Source: Streptomyces cyaneofuscatus (GTDB taxonomy: Bacteria; Actinomycetota; Actinomycetes; Streptomycetales; Streptomycetaceae). Taken from it: a stretch of 64,000 nt of DNA. The notes under the pieces were generated by a model. The model ran no database searches, was not told the DNA's origin, and saw only the letters and a list, made by a program, of their open reading frames with translations. The DNA lies in the NCBI RefSeq assembly GCF_000718135.1, contig NZ_JOEM01000020.1:89838-153837 (forward strand). Reading direction: 5' to 3'. The translations under genes were made by a program, and so were the position numbers. Below are positions 33,665 through 44,000 of this stretch, one piece after another; within the stretch, counting starts at the first letter, position 1, and the number at the start of each line of letters is the position of its first letter.

Positions 33665-34525
33665 ATGGGGTGGGTACCGGCGGGCGACTACGAAGTCGCC
33701 CTGGAGGCAGGCAAGGTGGTCTGCCGCAACGGGAAGGGCCGGCGGCTCAAGTCCGTACCGGCCAAGCTGAAGGAGGATCCGGCGGTCGTCGGGCTCCGGC
33801 AGCTGACCGAGTGGCTGGAGCGGCACGAAGGCCGGTGCCTGACCGACGTCGAGCAGTGGATGGTGCGCTCCCTGCCCGTCCCCACCGCCGTCCTCGCCCA
33901 GGTCTGGCCCGACCCGGCGTGGCAGGCGGCCCTGCGGGACGTGGTGGTCACCGGCGCGGACGGCGGTGTCGCCGGGTTCCTGCGCGATGTCGACCCCGAC
34001 CGCGGCCTCGGCCTCGTCGATCTGGACGGCGATACGGTCCGCATCACCCCGGACGTCGTGAGCCTGCCGCACCCCGTCCTCCTCGACGACCTGGACGACC
34101 TGCGGGAGTTCGCGGTGGAACTGGGGGTGAGCCAGCGGGTGGAGCAGCTGTTCCGCGAGGTGTGGCGCCGCCCGCCGGGCCTCGCCCCGGACACCGTCTC
34201 CGTGGACACCTACGCCGGCGGCGTCTTCAAGGAACTGCGCTTCCTGCACGGCCGCGTCACCCAGCTCGGCTACCGGTCGCGCGGCGGATACGCGGTCTGC
34301 CCGGTCGTCGAGGACGGTGCCACGGTCGAGGCCCGTATCTGGATCGGCGAGCACGACGGCTACGACGAGTACGGCACCGAGACGGGTCCCCTCGGCTGGA
34401 CCGACCCCTCCGGGCGCGCGCTGACGGCCGCCGAGGTCGGCCCTGTCGCGTGGTCCGAGGGCATGCGCATGGCGGCGGCGCTCTACGCCGGTCGCGACGT
34501 GGAGGACGAGGAGCGGGCGGCATGA
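33665..34525 (+). CDS. DUF4132-like protein
   Basis: 286-aa cytoplasmic protein, first gene of the MoxR-vWA operon. The middle and end resemble the C-terminal part of DUF4132/MolR-type proteins: VRITPDVVSLPHPVLLDDLDDL, then VEQLFREVWRRP and GWTDPSGRALTAAEVGPVAWSEGM. The N-terminal part (residues 1-30) is a short basic strand region (VVCRNGKGRRLKSVP). No catalytic residues are recognised. Its stop overlaps the start of the next gene (ATGA). The family assignment is tentative; the ATG at 33665 follows a GGGGAGAA ribosome site. Confidence 0.7.
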   Translation: MGWVPAGDYEVALEAGKVVCRNGKGRRLKSVPAKLKEDPAVVGLRQLTEWLERHEGRCLTDVEQWMVRSLPVPTAVLAQVWPDPAWQAALRDVVVTGADGGVAGFLRDVDPDRGLGLVDLDGDTVRITPDVVSLPHPVLLDDLDDLREFAVELGVSQRVEQLFREVWRRPPGLAPDTVSVDTYAGGVFKELRFLHGRVTQLGYRSRGGYAVCPVVEDGATVEARIWIGEHDGYDEYGTETGPLGWTDPSGRALTAAEVGPVAWSEGMRMAAALYAGRDVEDEERAA

Positions 34526-37500
34526 GCACCACGACGACGAACACCGAAGCGAACAGTGACGTGAACACCGACACCGGCACCGACATCGGCACTGACACCA
34601 GCACCGGCACAGCGGCGCTCCCTGCCCAGGCGCGTGCCCACGCCCGCGGCCGTGCCACCGGAAACCCCGCCGCCGAGGCCCGCGCCGCGGCCCTGCTGGA
34701 CGCGGGCGCCGTCCTCCCCGCCGGCACCACCGACCGGGACGACGCCGACGCGCTCACCGCCCGCACCTACACGCACACCGCACTCGGCGACCGCCCCGTG
34801 GTGCGTCTCGTGCCCGGCACCCTCGGCGAAGCCGAGGACCTGGCCCTGGAGTTCCTCGGGCTGGCCCGGACCGCCGAGGCCCCCGTCGTGGGCCAGGTCC
34901 GCCGCGAGACGCTGGGCTTCCCCGCCTGGGCGCTGGTCAACGACCCGGCCAACGGGCACCACGCCCTGGCCCTGGTCAAGGACATCGAGCGGCTGGGCCG
35001 GCAGGCCAGGACCCGCGCCGGTGCCGCCAAGGAGGGCTTCGACGACCTCGGTACCCGGCTCGGCCGGGCCGTCCCGCACTTCCTCCCCACCTACTACGAG
35101 CAGGTCGCCCGCCTCTTCCTCCAGGCGGAGAACACCACCTACGCGGCCTCCTTCTTCGGCAAGGCCCGAGAGGCCGAGCGGGTCCACGGTCTCGTCGTGG
35201 ACGAGGACCGGCAGCGGGCCGTCTTCCTGGAGTTCGCCTTCGCCGGCGCCCTGACCGTCAAGGCGCTGCGGCAGTATGTGCGGGACCTGGTGGCCCGGCT
35301 CGCCCCGGCGGACGCCTGGGCGCAGTTCCGCCGCCTGCTGGTCGAGCGCTGCGCCGCGGGCATGCCGCCCTACGCGGCGCTGCCCCAGGACGTGCGGGCC
35401 CTGGTCAAGGCCGCCGGGCTGGACCGCGAGAGCGCCGAACGCGACCTGGTGGCCGACCTGATCGGCTCCCCGGGCGTGGTCCGCGCCCCCGCCTCGTTCT
35501 GGACGGCCTACCGCGACGCCGTCGTCGCCCTCGCCCACCGGGACCCGGCCGTGCGCGCCCGGCTCCTCGGCTTCTTCCCGGAGACCTTCACCGAGAGCGG
35601 CGGCCGGGACCGGGACGGCGAGCGGGGCTGGCTCACGCTGCTGGCCGAGTCCGGCGCCGAGGAGCTGCTCACCACCCTCCCCGACAACCCCGGTACCTCC
35701 GGTGTTTCCGGTGCATCCGGCGTATCCGGCGCTTCCGGTGCCTCCGGTGAGGACGCCCCGTCCGTCTCCCCGGCGGACTGGCTCGCCCGCTGGGAGGCGC
35801 ACCGCCGACGCTCCTCGGCCACCGTGGGCCGCAGCCCCGAGACCCTCGCCCTGGTCGCCCGCGCGGCGGACCGGCTGCGCGCCGACGGACGACCGGTCGA
35901 GCTGTTCCAGGGCCGCTGGCAGCGCACCGCCGACCTGGACGTCCTCGACCTCTGCCTGGCCTCCGGCATCCCCGTCGCCGAGCCGGACGACGAGGACCCG
36001 GGCACCCGGCAGTCCCCGGGCTTCGCCCTCGACCGCTGGCTGACCGACACCGCACCCGGCGCGCGGGACCTCGCCGCCCTCGCCGCACGCCCCGCCTTCC
36101 GCGCCCTGCTGAGCCGCACCGTCGGCGAGCTCGGCGGCGGACGCGGCCGGCGGCTGAGCGACGTCGGCATGGCGAAGCTCGCCGCGCACCCGGTGCTCTC
36201 CGGCGTCCTGCGCGAGTGGCTGACCGCCCGCGCCGAGGAGTACACGGCCGCCCGGGGGCTCCCCGGAATGCAGTCCGCCCTCAACAAGCTCTCGGGATTC
36301 CGCGCCGTGGTCGCCGAGGTAGCCCCCGAGGCGGTGCGGCTCCTCAAGGCCCACGACGTGGTGCCCCTGCTCGCCGCCACCCTGCGTACCGGCGTCCTCG
36401 ACGAGCTGGGCTGGCCCGCGCTGGACGAGACGTACGCCGAACTCGCCGCGGAAGCGGCCGCGGCCTCCAACCGCAACCGCCACCACCGCTCGGAGCGCGT
36501 CGGCGTCACCGGCGCCTGGCCGGCGCTGATCCTGAACACCTCCGACCGCGCCGTCGTCGTCGGCCCCGAGGGCGTCCTGCTGCGCCACACCCTGCGGCTG
36601 CCCGCCACGGTCGACCACTGGCGGACCTCCGCCTTCCGTTACGTCGACGGCGAGTTGCTGGTCATCTGGTGGGAGGACGGCAAGCAGCGCGGCTACTGGT
36701 CGAACCGCCCCGCCGAGGTGTTCACCGTCGGCGGCGAGCAGATCCCGCGCTGGGGCGGCTCCGGAGCCTCCGACGAGGTCTGCGTGCCGCTGCCCGGCGG
36801 CGGCCGTGCCACCGGCGGCAAGGCCCTGCACGCGGGCGACACCTCCCTCCCGCCGCAGCGCGCCGTCATCTCCGACGGCACCGGCCTCTGGCGCGACGGA
36901 CACGAGGGCCGGCAGCGCGTATGGCTGGAGTACGACCCCGCCACCGGCACGCACGGCCGCGCCTCCCTGCCCGCCTTCCTCCGCTCCGGCGTCCAGGACG
37001 GCACCCGGCTGCTCACCGAGCACTGCCGGGTGCTGCCCCTCCAGCCCGGCCTGGAGACCACCCCGTTCGGCACGGACGGTACGGTTCTGGGCCGCTGGGT
37101 CCGCCGTACGGTCACCGAACCCGGCACCGCCGCACCCGCGGACGGCCACCGGATCGTCGCCGGCACCCCCGACGGCCGCACGGTGACCCTGCCGTACCCG
37201 CTGTGCGACGCCGGCTGCGCCCCGGTGCCCCTCGGCGCCCTCACCCTGCCCGGCGGATCGCGGCCGGTCATGGCCCTGCACCACCGCTCCGTCGAAGCGC
37301 ACCCGGCGGACACCGACGGCACCGGCGGCACCCTGTGGTCCGTCACCCCCGACTCCTCCGGCGGCAACGACGCGGCGGGCACCCCCTATGTGCCGCCCGT
37401 CTCCTACTGGCACGCCCTGCGCCCGAGGGACGAGCGCGGCTCCGCGGCCCTGCGGGCCATGACCGACTCCCGGGCGGAGGAGCTGATCAAGGAGGTCGCC

Positions 37501-39861
37501 GCCGCGGTCACCCGGCACCTGGAGGCGTTCCGGGCCGTCGAGGAGTACACCGGCCCCTCGTCGCACGAGCTGTGCCAGGAGGCCGTCGCCCGGGTCCTGC
37601 CCGAGGTGGCGGACGTGCGGCTCCTCGCCGGCGTGACCGGCCTCGTCCGCAACGCGGTGGACCGGGCCGTCGCGGCTGTCGGGTACCTGGAACCGCCCGA
37701 GCCCACCCAGCCGGCCACCCCCAGGAACACCGCGCGCACCCAGGGCATGTTCTTCGACCACGCGCCCGAGCACGGCGACGACACGACCCTGCGGGACGCC
37801 ACCGCCTTCGGCTCCGAGCGCATGCACGGCGGGTGGTGGGGAGGAGGGAACCGGTGGACCGTCATCCGGCAGATCCTCGCCGTCAACCATGTCCTCGGCG
37901 GCGAACCGGCGTTCGGCCCGCCCGTGCCGTCCAAGGTCCCCTTCACCCCCGTCGACGGCTGGCAGCGGGACGAGTACACCGTGCCCGGCGGCTCCATGTC
38001 CTGGACCTCCCTCCTCGACAAGCTGCCCGAACTCGCCTACCGGGCCGCCTCGTCGGCCACCTCCTCCGAGCACCGCGCCGGGCTCCTGGTGCTGCTCGAC
38101 ACCCTCGCCGCGGGCCCGCTGGCCGACCCGGCGGGCACCGTCCGGCAGGTGGAGCTCGTCGAGCCGTACAGCGGCACGCCCGGGCAGGGACACCGCGAGG
38201 CCGTGCACCGCATGGGCCAGGTGCTGCGCAAGGGCGGCCGTACCGTCGTGGTCGTCGCCGAGCGCGGCCGCAACACCCGGAACGACGCGGCCCGCTGGCT
38301 GGCCCTGGACCACGACCCGACCGGCGTCTTCGGCCCCGTCGCCGGCTTCACCCTGGACCACGAGCACGTCCACCGGCAGGGCATCACCCGCGACCGGCTC
38401 ACCCGGCTCACCGCCCCGCTGCGGGAGCAGGGCCCCGCGCCCTGGCGCCCGGAGGCCGCCGAGGCCTTCCACACGGCCACCGGGATCGGACCGCTCCAGG
38501 CCGTCGCCCTGCTGTCGGCCGCCGTGGCGGAGCCCGGCGCCGAGACACTCGCCCTGCTCGACGCGAAGACCCGGGCCTTCGAGGCGGCCCAGGCAAGGCT
38601 GGACGCCCTGCCCCGCGACGACCGGCACGCGCTGCTGCGGGCTCTGCTGCCCCTGGACCCGGCCGACCTGTGGACCACGGGCCCGGACGTCCGGGCCGCC
38701 GCCGAGGTCTGGCGGGAGCGGCTGGCCTCCCTCGTCCGCGTCCCCGAGGAACTGGACCTCGACCTGTCGGGCACCGTCCCCGGCTTCGTCGACCTGATCC
38801 TCAACGCGGGCTCCCGGAGCTGGCTCACCCACGGCACCGACATCCCGGACGGGACCGGGCGCCCGGCCCTGCGCCGGGTCGGTGCCCGCGGTGCGGTCGC
38901 CAACGCCCTGACCGCGCTGCGCACCCTCGCCTACACCCTGCCGTACGGGCATGCTCTGCGGGCCCACCTGCCCGCCGGGCTCGCGGCCCTGCGCCACCGC
39001 CTCGCCGACCCGGGCCTGGTGCTGGACCTCGGCCTGGACTGGACGGAGTCGGGCCAACCGATCGGCGCCCCGATCCGCGCCGCTCTGGGGCTTCCCGAGT
39101 CCGGCGGGGCGGACCCCGACGGACTGGTCCGGGCCGGCACGGCGCTGCTCCTCGCGCCCGGCCACGGCAACAACGAGAAGCTGCTCATCCGCCCGGCCGG
39201 TCTGACGGGCCCGGACGACCCGGCCCTGGGCCTCGTCGAGGGCACGGTCGCCCCCCATGCCACCGCCGACCTCCTCGCCCTGCGCGCCCTGCTCGGCGAG
39301 GAGAGCGCGGAGCTGGTCTCGGCGGGCCTCCCCGACGGCCCTCCGGACTCCGGGGGCGACGCGCACCCGGACGGCTCCCCGCACCCCGGCGGCTCCCCGC
39401 ACCACCCGGCGCAGGACCCGACCCGTGCGGTGCCGGAGCTGGTGGCTGAGGCCGCCGAGACCCTCGGCCTCAGCGCGGACGCCGCCGCCCTGTATCTGAT
39501 GCTGCTCACCCTGCCCGACCCGACGGACCGCAACTGCGTCCGCTGGACGGAGTGGAAGCCGGCCCGCGTCAAGAAGGCCCGGGCGGAACTCGCCGCCACC
39601 GATCTCGTCCTGGAGGCGAAGCGCTCCCGCGCCGGCCGCACCCTGTTCCTGCCCTGCGGCTGGATGGAGCGCAGCGCCCCCGCGCTGCCGCTGGAGACCT
39701 GGAAGGAAGGCCTGTACCCGGTGGCGGGCGACGTCCGCACCGTGCCCCACCTCCCCGTGCCCGCGCTGTTCGCAGCCGCCTGGGCGCGGGTCCGCGGCGG
39801 CGATGCCCCCGCCTTCGAAGAACTGCAGACCCGCGCACCCCGGAAGGGCCGCCGCCGATGA
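34522..39861 (+). CDS. Giant 1779-aa protein of the MoxR-vWA operon
   Basis: Uncharacterised cytoplasmic protein. Residues 1-40 are a Thr/Asp-rich disordered tail. A helical, TPR-like region follows (about 150-330; HFLPTYYEQVARLFLQAENT, YAASFFGKAREAERVH). A repeat of six 9-bp units (35692-35745) codes for G-x-S triplets. The middle has strand-rich, propeller-like sequence (VVVGPEGVLLRHTLRLP, ELLVIWWEDGKQRGYWSNRP). The C-terminus (about 1650-1740) looks like a winged helix (LYLMLLTLPDPTDRN, KKARAELAATDLVLEAKR), and relatives are sometimes labelled DNA-binding. It probably acts as scaffold or target-recognition subunit for the MoxR ATPase encoded next, with which it overlaps by 4 bp. Confidence 0.8.
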   Translation: MSTTTTNTEANSDVNTDTGTDIGTDTSTGTAALPAQARAHARGRATGNPAAEARAAALLDAGAVLPAGTTDRDDADALTARTYTHTALGDRPVVRLVPGTLGEAEDLALEFLGLARTAEAPVVGQVRRETLGFPAWALVNDPANGHHALALVKDIERLGRQARTRAGAAKEGFDDLGTRLGRAVPHFLPTYYEQVARLFLQAENTTYAASFFGKAREAERVHGLVVDEDRQRAVFLEFAFAGALTVKALRQYVRDLVARLAPADAWAQFRRLLVERCAAGMPPYAALPQDVRALVKAAGLDRESAERDLVADLIGSPGVVRAPASFWTAYRDAVVALAHRDPAVRARLLGFFPETFTESGGRDRDGERGWLTLLAESGAEELLTTLPDNPGTSGVSGASGVSGASGASGEDAPSVSPADWLARWEAHRRRSSATVGRSPETLALVARAADRLRADGRPVELFQGRWQRTADLDVLDLCLASGIPVAEPDDEDPGTRQSPGFALDRWLTDTAPGARDLAALAARPAFRALLSRTVGELGGGRGRRLSDVGMAKLAAHPVLSGVLREWLTARAEEYTAARGLPGMQSALNKLSGFRAVVAEVAPEAVRLLKAHDVVPLLAATLRTGVLDELGWPALDETYAELAAEAAAASNRNRHHRSERVGVTGAWPALILNTSDRAVVVGPEGVLLRHTLRLPATVDHWRTSAFRYVDGELLVIWWEDGKQRGYWSNRPAEVFTVGGEQIPRWGGSGASDEVCVPLPGGGRATGGKALHAGDTSLPPQRAVISDGTGLWRDGHEGRQRVWLEYDPATGTHGRASLPAFLRSGVQDGTRLLTEHCRVLPLQPGLETTPFGTDGTVLGRWVRRTVTEPGTAAPADGHRIVAGTPDGRTVTLPYPLCDAGCAPVPLGALTLPGGSRPVMALHHRSVEAHPADTDGTGGTLWSVTPDSSGGNDAAGTPYVPPVSYWHALRPRDERGSAALRAMTDSRAEELIKEVAAAVTRHLEAFRAVEEYTGPSSHELCQEAVARVLPEVADVRLLAGVTGLVRNAVDRAVAAVGYLEPPEPTQPATPRNTARTQGMFFDHAPEHGDDTTLRDATAFGSERMHGGWWGGGNRWTVIRQILAVNHVLGGEPAFGPPVPSKVPFTPVDGWQRDEYTVPGGSMSWTSLLDKLPELAYRAASSATSSEHRAGLLVLLDTLAAGPLADPAGTVRQVELVEPYSGTPGQGHREAVHRMGQVLRKGGRTVVVVAERGRNTRNDAARWLALDHDPTGVFGPVAGFTLDHEHVHRQGITRDRLTRLTAPLREQGPAPWRPEAAEAFHTATGIGPLQAVALLSAAVAEPGAETLALLDAKTRAFEAAQARLDALPRDDRHALLRALLPLDPADLWTTGPDVRAAAEVWRERLASLVRVPEELDLDLSGTVPGFVDLILNAGSRSWLTHGTDIPDGTGRPALRRVGARGAVANALTALRTLAYTLPYGHALRAHLPAGLAALRHRLADPGLVLDLGLDWTESGQPIGAPIRAALGLPESGGADPDGLVRAGTALLLAPGHGNNEKLLIRPAGLTGPDDPALGLVEGTVAPHATADLLALRALLGEESAELVSAGLPDGPPDSGGDAHPDGSPHPGGSPHHPAQDPTRAVPELVAEAAETLGLSADAAALYLMLLTLPDPTDRNCVRWTEWKPARVKKARAELAATDLVLEAKRSRAGRTLFLPCGWMERSAPALPLETWKEGLYPVAGDVRTVPHLPVPALFAAAWARVRGGDAPAFEELQTRAPRKGRRR
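35692..35745 (+). repeat. Six 9-bp coding repeats
   Basis: Six tandem imperfect copies of GGTGCCTCC-type units inside the giant gene, coding for a flexible Gly-Val/Ala-Ser linker. The number of units may vary between strains. Confidence 0.7.
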
Positions 39862-41081
39862 CGAACTCCACCACCAGCGCCATGGACGACACCACCGCGG
39901 CCGGCGTCCCGGAACAAGCGGCGGCGCCCGGCCGGGAGCACCGCCAGATCACCCCGCCCGAGGACCGGTACGCCACCGAACTGGCCTTCCTCGCCGCCCA
40001 CGACACCGGCCCCCGCCCGCCCGGCTGGCGGCTCACCCCGCGCGCCGTCGTCACTTTCGTGACGGGCAGCGCGGGGGAGGCGCTGGGCCTGCCGAAGGGC
40101 GCCCGGCCCGGCGCCGGGGTGCCGCCCCGCCTGGTGATCGAGCAGAAGTTCGTCGGCGAACGCGCCCTGGTCGAACGGTGCGTGGTCACCCTCGCCGGCG
40201 AGCGCGGCCTCCTCCTCGTGGGCGAGCCCGGTACCGCCAAGTCGATGCTCTCCGAGCTGCTGTCGGCGGCCGTCTGCGGCACCAGCGCACTCACCGTGCA
40301 GGGCACCGCGGGCACCACCGAGGACCAGCTCAAGTACGGCTGGAATTACGCGCTGCTGCTCGCCCAGGGCCCCACCGAGCAGGCCCTGGTGCCCTCCCCG
40401 GTGCTCACCGCCATGACCCGGGGCGCGGTCGCCCGCGTCGAGGAGGTCACCCGCTGTCTGCCCGAGGTCCAGGACGCCCTGGTGTCCCTGCTGTCCGAGC
40501 GCCGGATCGCGGTCCCCGAACTCGCGGGCAGCGAGGGCGCCCAGGTCCACGCGGCCCCCGGCTTCGCCCTCATCGCCACCGCCAACCTGCGGGACAGGGG
40601 CGTCTCCGAGATGTCGGCCGCGCTGAAGCGGCGCTTCAACTTCGAGACGGTCGGCCCGATCGGCGACGTGGACGCCGAGACCGCGCTCGTCCGCAGCCAG
40701 TCGCGCGCCGCGGTGGAACGGGCGGGCGCCGCCTACCAGGTGGACGACGCGGTCCTCGAAGCGCTGGTCACCGCCTTCCGGGACCTGCGCGAGGGCCGCT
40801 CGACGGAGGGGTGGGAGGTCGAGCGCCCCTCCACGGTGATGAGCACGGCGGAGGCGGTCTCCGTCGCGGGCTCCCTCGGCCTGGCCGCCGCCTACTTCCC
40901 GGGCGACCGGGACGTGCTCTCCCTCCTGCCCGGCCATCTGCTCGGCGTCGTCCGGAAGGACGACCCGGCCGACGCGGCACGGCTGCTGGGGTACTGGGAC
41001 GGCCCGGTGCGCAGGCGCGCCGAGCAGGGGTCGGCCACCTGGCGTGCCCTGTGGGACCTGCGCGCGGTGCTGGAGAACTGA
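39858..41081 (+). CDS. MoxR-type AAA+ ATPase
   Basis: 407-aa AAA+ ATPase. Walker A is LLVGEPGTAKSML near residues 117-129; the Walker B position reads VARVEEVTR, where VEE replaces the common DE; sensor 1 is LIATANLRDRG; the arginine-finger region is MSAALKRRFNFETV. MoxR proteins act with vWA-domain partners as chaperone-like remodellers, and such a partner is fused in the next gene. ATG overlaps the previous stop; only 3 bp separate it from the next gene. The first 45 residues are disordered. Confidence 0.92.
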   Translation: MTNSTTSAMDDTTAAGVPEQAAAPGREHRQITPPEDRYATELAFLAAHDTGPRPPGWRLTPRAVVTFVTGSAGEALGLPKGARPGAGVPPRLVIEQKFVGERALVERCVVTLAGERGLLLVGEPGTAKSMLSELLSAAVCGTSALTVQGTAGTTEDQLKYGWNYALLLAQGPTEQALVPSPVLTAMTRGAVARVEEVTRCLPEVQDALVSLLSERRIAVPELAGSEGAQVHAAPGFALIATANLRDRGVSEMSAALKRRFNFETVGPIGDVDAETALVRSQSRAAVERAGAAYQVDDAVLEALVTAFRDLREGRSTEGWEVERPSTVMSTAEAVSVAGSLGLAAAYFPGDRDVLSLLPGHLLGVVRKDDPADAARLLGYWDGPVRRRAEQGSATWRALWDLRAVLEN

Positions 41082-41084
41082 CGG

Positions 41085-44000
41085 ATGAGCCAGTCGACCA
41101 CGCCCGAGAAGCGGGCGGCCACCCCGGAGGGCCGGGAGGCCGCCGCCGGGGCGGCGCGGCCGGTCGCCGAGGCGGCGGCCACCACCAAGAAGCGCCCGGT
41201 CGCCGCCGGGACAACGCGCCCGGTCGCCGAGGCGCCGACCGCGCTGCCGCCGCAGGGCCCGGAGGCCCGGCCCGCCACCCCGGAGGCCGCGGTGGCGGCG
41301 CTCGCGGCGGACGGGCCCGGGCTGCCCTTCCTGATCGGGGTGCGCCACCACGCGCCCTCCCTCGCGGCCGCCGTCCCGGCCCTGCTGGACGCGGCGGCCC
41401 CCGACGTCCTCCTTGTCGAGCTGCCCGCCGAGTTCCAGCCCTGGCTGGGCTGGCTCGCCCACGAGGAGACCCGGGCCCCGGTGGCGCTGGCCGCCGTACC
41501 CGCCGACGGCCCGGGTGCGGGCGGCGGACAGGGGCCCGCCTTCTACCCGTTCGCCGACTTCTCGCCCGAACTGGCCGCCCTGCGCTGGGCGGCCCGGAAC
41601 GGGGTCCCGGCCGTGGCCTGCGATCTCCCGCTCGCCGACCGGGCCTGGGCGCTGGGCGGTCCGGACGCGCCCGCACCCGTACCGGGCGTGGACTCCGCAC
41701 CCGTACCGGGGGAGGGCCATGGGCTGTCCTCCGCCCTCAGGTCGCGGCTCACCGGGCGCGACGGCGACGACCTGTGGGACCGCCTGGTCGAGGCCCCCGC
41801 GCCCGGCTCCCCACCCGAGGCGCTCCGCCGCGCCGCCCTGCTCACCGGCTGGGCGCTGCGGTACGAGGCCGAGGCGCGGCGCGGCGTGGACGGCACCGAC
41901 CTGGTGCGCGAGGCGTGCATGCGCGAGCACATCGCCGAGGCCCTGGCGAACGGGCGGCGGCCCGCCGTGGTGGTGGGCGCCTTCCACACCCCGGCGCTGC
42001 TGCCGTCTGCCGCCGCATCGGCCACGGCCCCCGCGCCGGGCGCACCCGATGCGGCGGACGTGCCTGACGCGGCGGACGCACCCCATGCGGCGGAGGCCCC
42101 GGACGCACCCCGTGCGGCGGAGTCTCCGGACGCGCCCAACGCCCCTGCGGGCGCACCGAAGGCACCCGCGCGCGAGCCCGGTGGAGGCGCGGCGGCGGCC
42201 TGCACCGTCTCCCTGATCCCGTACACCTACCCCCTGCTCGACTCCCGCTCCGGCTACCCGGCCGGCATCCGCGACCCGGAGTGGCAGCACACCGTCCTGG
42301 ACGCCGCCGGGGACCCGGCCGCCCTGCACGAGGCGCTGGTCCGCACCGCGGTCCGCGTCTGCGTCGCCCTGCGCGAACAGGGCCATCCCTACGGCCCGGC
42401 GGACGGCCGGGAGGTCGTCCGGGTCGCCGGAGACCTGGCCCGGCTGCGCGACCTGCCCGCCCCCGGCAGGGGCGAACTCCTGGAGGCCGTGCAGACGGTG
42501 CTCGGCCGGGGCGAGACCTACGGCACGGGCCGCGCCGTCGCCCACGCGCTGGAACGCGTCCTCGTCGGCACCCGTACCGGACGCCCCACGCCCGCCGCCC
42601 CGCGCAGCGGTCTCGGCCCCGCCGTGGAGGCCGAGACCGAGGCACTGTCCCTGCCCGGCCCGGCGGACACGCACGAGAAGACCCCGCGCGACCTCCGGCT
42701 CGACCCGGCCCGCTCCGCCCTGGACGGGCGCCGTGAACTGCTGCTGCGCCGGCTGACGGCGTGCGGTATCCCCTACGCCCAGGAGCAGGGGGTGACCGGC
42801 GCGGCGGGTTCGGAAGGGCTCACCACGCGCTGGCAGGTGCGGTGGACCCCGGCCACGGCCGCGATGCTCACCGCGGCCGGAGTCCGGGGCGTCACCCCCG
42901 CCCAGGCGGCCGAGGGTGTGCTGCGCGGACGGCACGCCACCGAAAGCGCGGAGGGCGGCCCGACGGCCGCGCAGGTCGTACGCGGCCTCACGGAAGCCGC
43001 GGAGTGCGGGCTCCCCGCCCTGGCCGACGAGCGCCTGACGGAGCTGGCGGCCGTGCTCCCCGCGAGCGGGACCCTTCCCGAACTCCTCGCCGGGCTCGAC
43101 CTCCTTGACCGCGTCGCCGCGGGCCACCTGCCCGGCCTGGGAGCGCCCCGCGACCCGTCGCGTCCCAAGGCCGCGAACGCCGTCGCCCCCCTCTCCACCC
43201 GCGTCGCGCACGCGGCGGAGCTCCTGACCTCGGCGGCGGTGCGCCAGGTCGACGGCCTCACCGGTTCCGAGGAGCCCGAGGACGCCCGGGCGCTGCTCGA
43301 ACTGGCGCAGCGCGCCGACCGGCTGGGCGGCATCCGGCTCGCCGACGCCCTCGCCCGGCTGGCCGCCGACGGCACCCCGCTGATCGCGGCGGCGGCCGGA
43401 GCCGTCCGGGTGCTCACGGGCCACGAGCAGGCCGAGACCTTCGGGGTGCGCGTCGCCTCCTGGGTGGACGCGGCGGTGGACAGCCCCTCCCGGGCCGCCC
43501 TCACCGCCCGCCTCACCGGCGTCCTGACGGCGGCGGGCCCGCTCCTGACCGTAGGCGTCGCGGCCCTGGACCCGTTGCTGCACCGGGTCGTCGAGGTGGA
43601 CGACGCCGCGTTCCTGACCCGGCTGCCCGCCCTGCGCGGCGGCTTCGACACCCTGAGCCCGGCCGCCCGGGACCGGCTGCTGGGCACGGTCGAGGAGCGG
43701 CTGGGCGAGCGGGTGGACCTCGCCGACGCGGACGATCCGGCGGAGCTGGCACGCCGCGCGGTCGCCGACCTCGCCGCCCGCGACCTCCTGACCGCCCTCG
43801 GCCTGCCGGTCCCGTCCCCGGGGGACACGGGCCGGCGTCCGCCCTCGGCTCCAGACACCACCACCCGGCCTCACGCCGCACCGGCGTACCCCAGCACCAC
43901 CGGGACCTCCCCGGCGATCGGCCCCGATACCGCCTCCGGCCCTGGTCCGGAAACCGCCCCCGGCCCCGAAGCCGCCCTGGAGTTCGCCCCCGTACGGACC

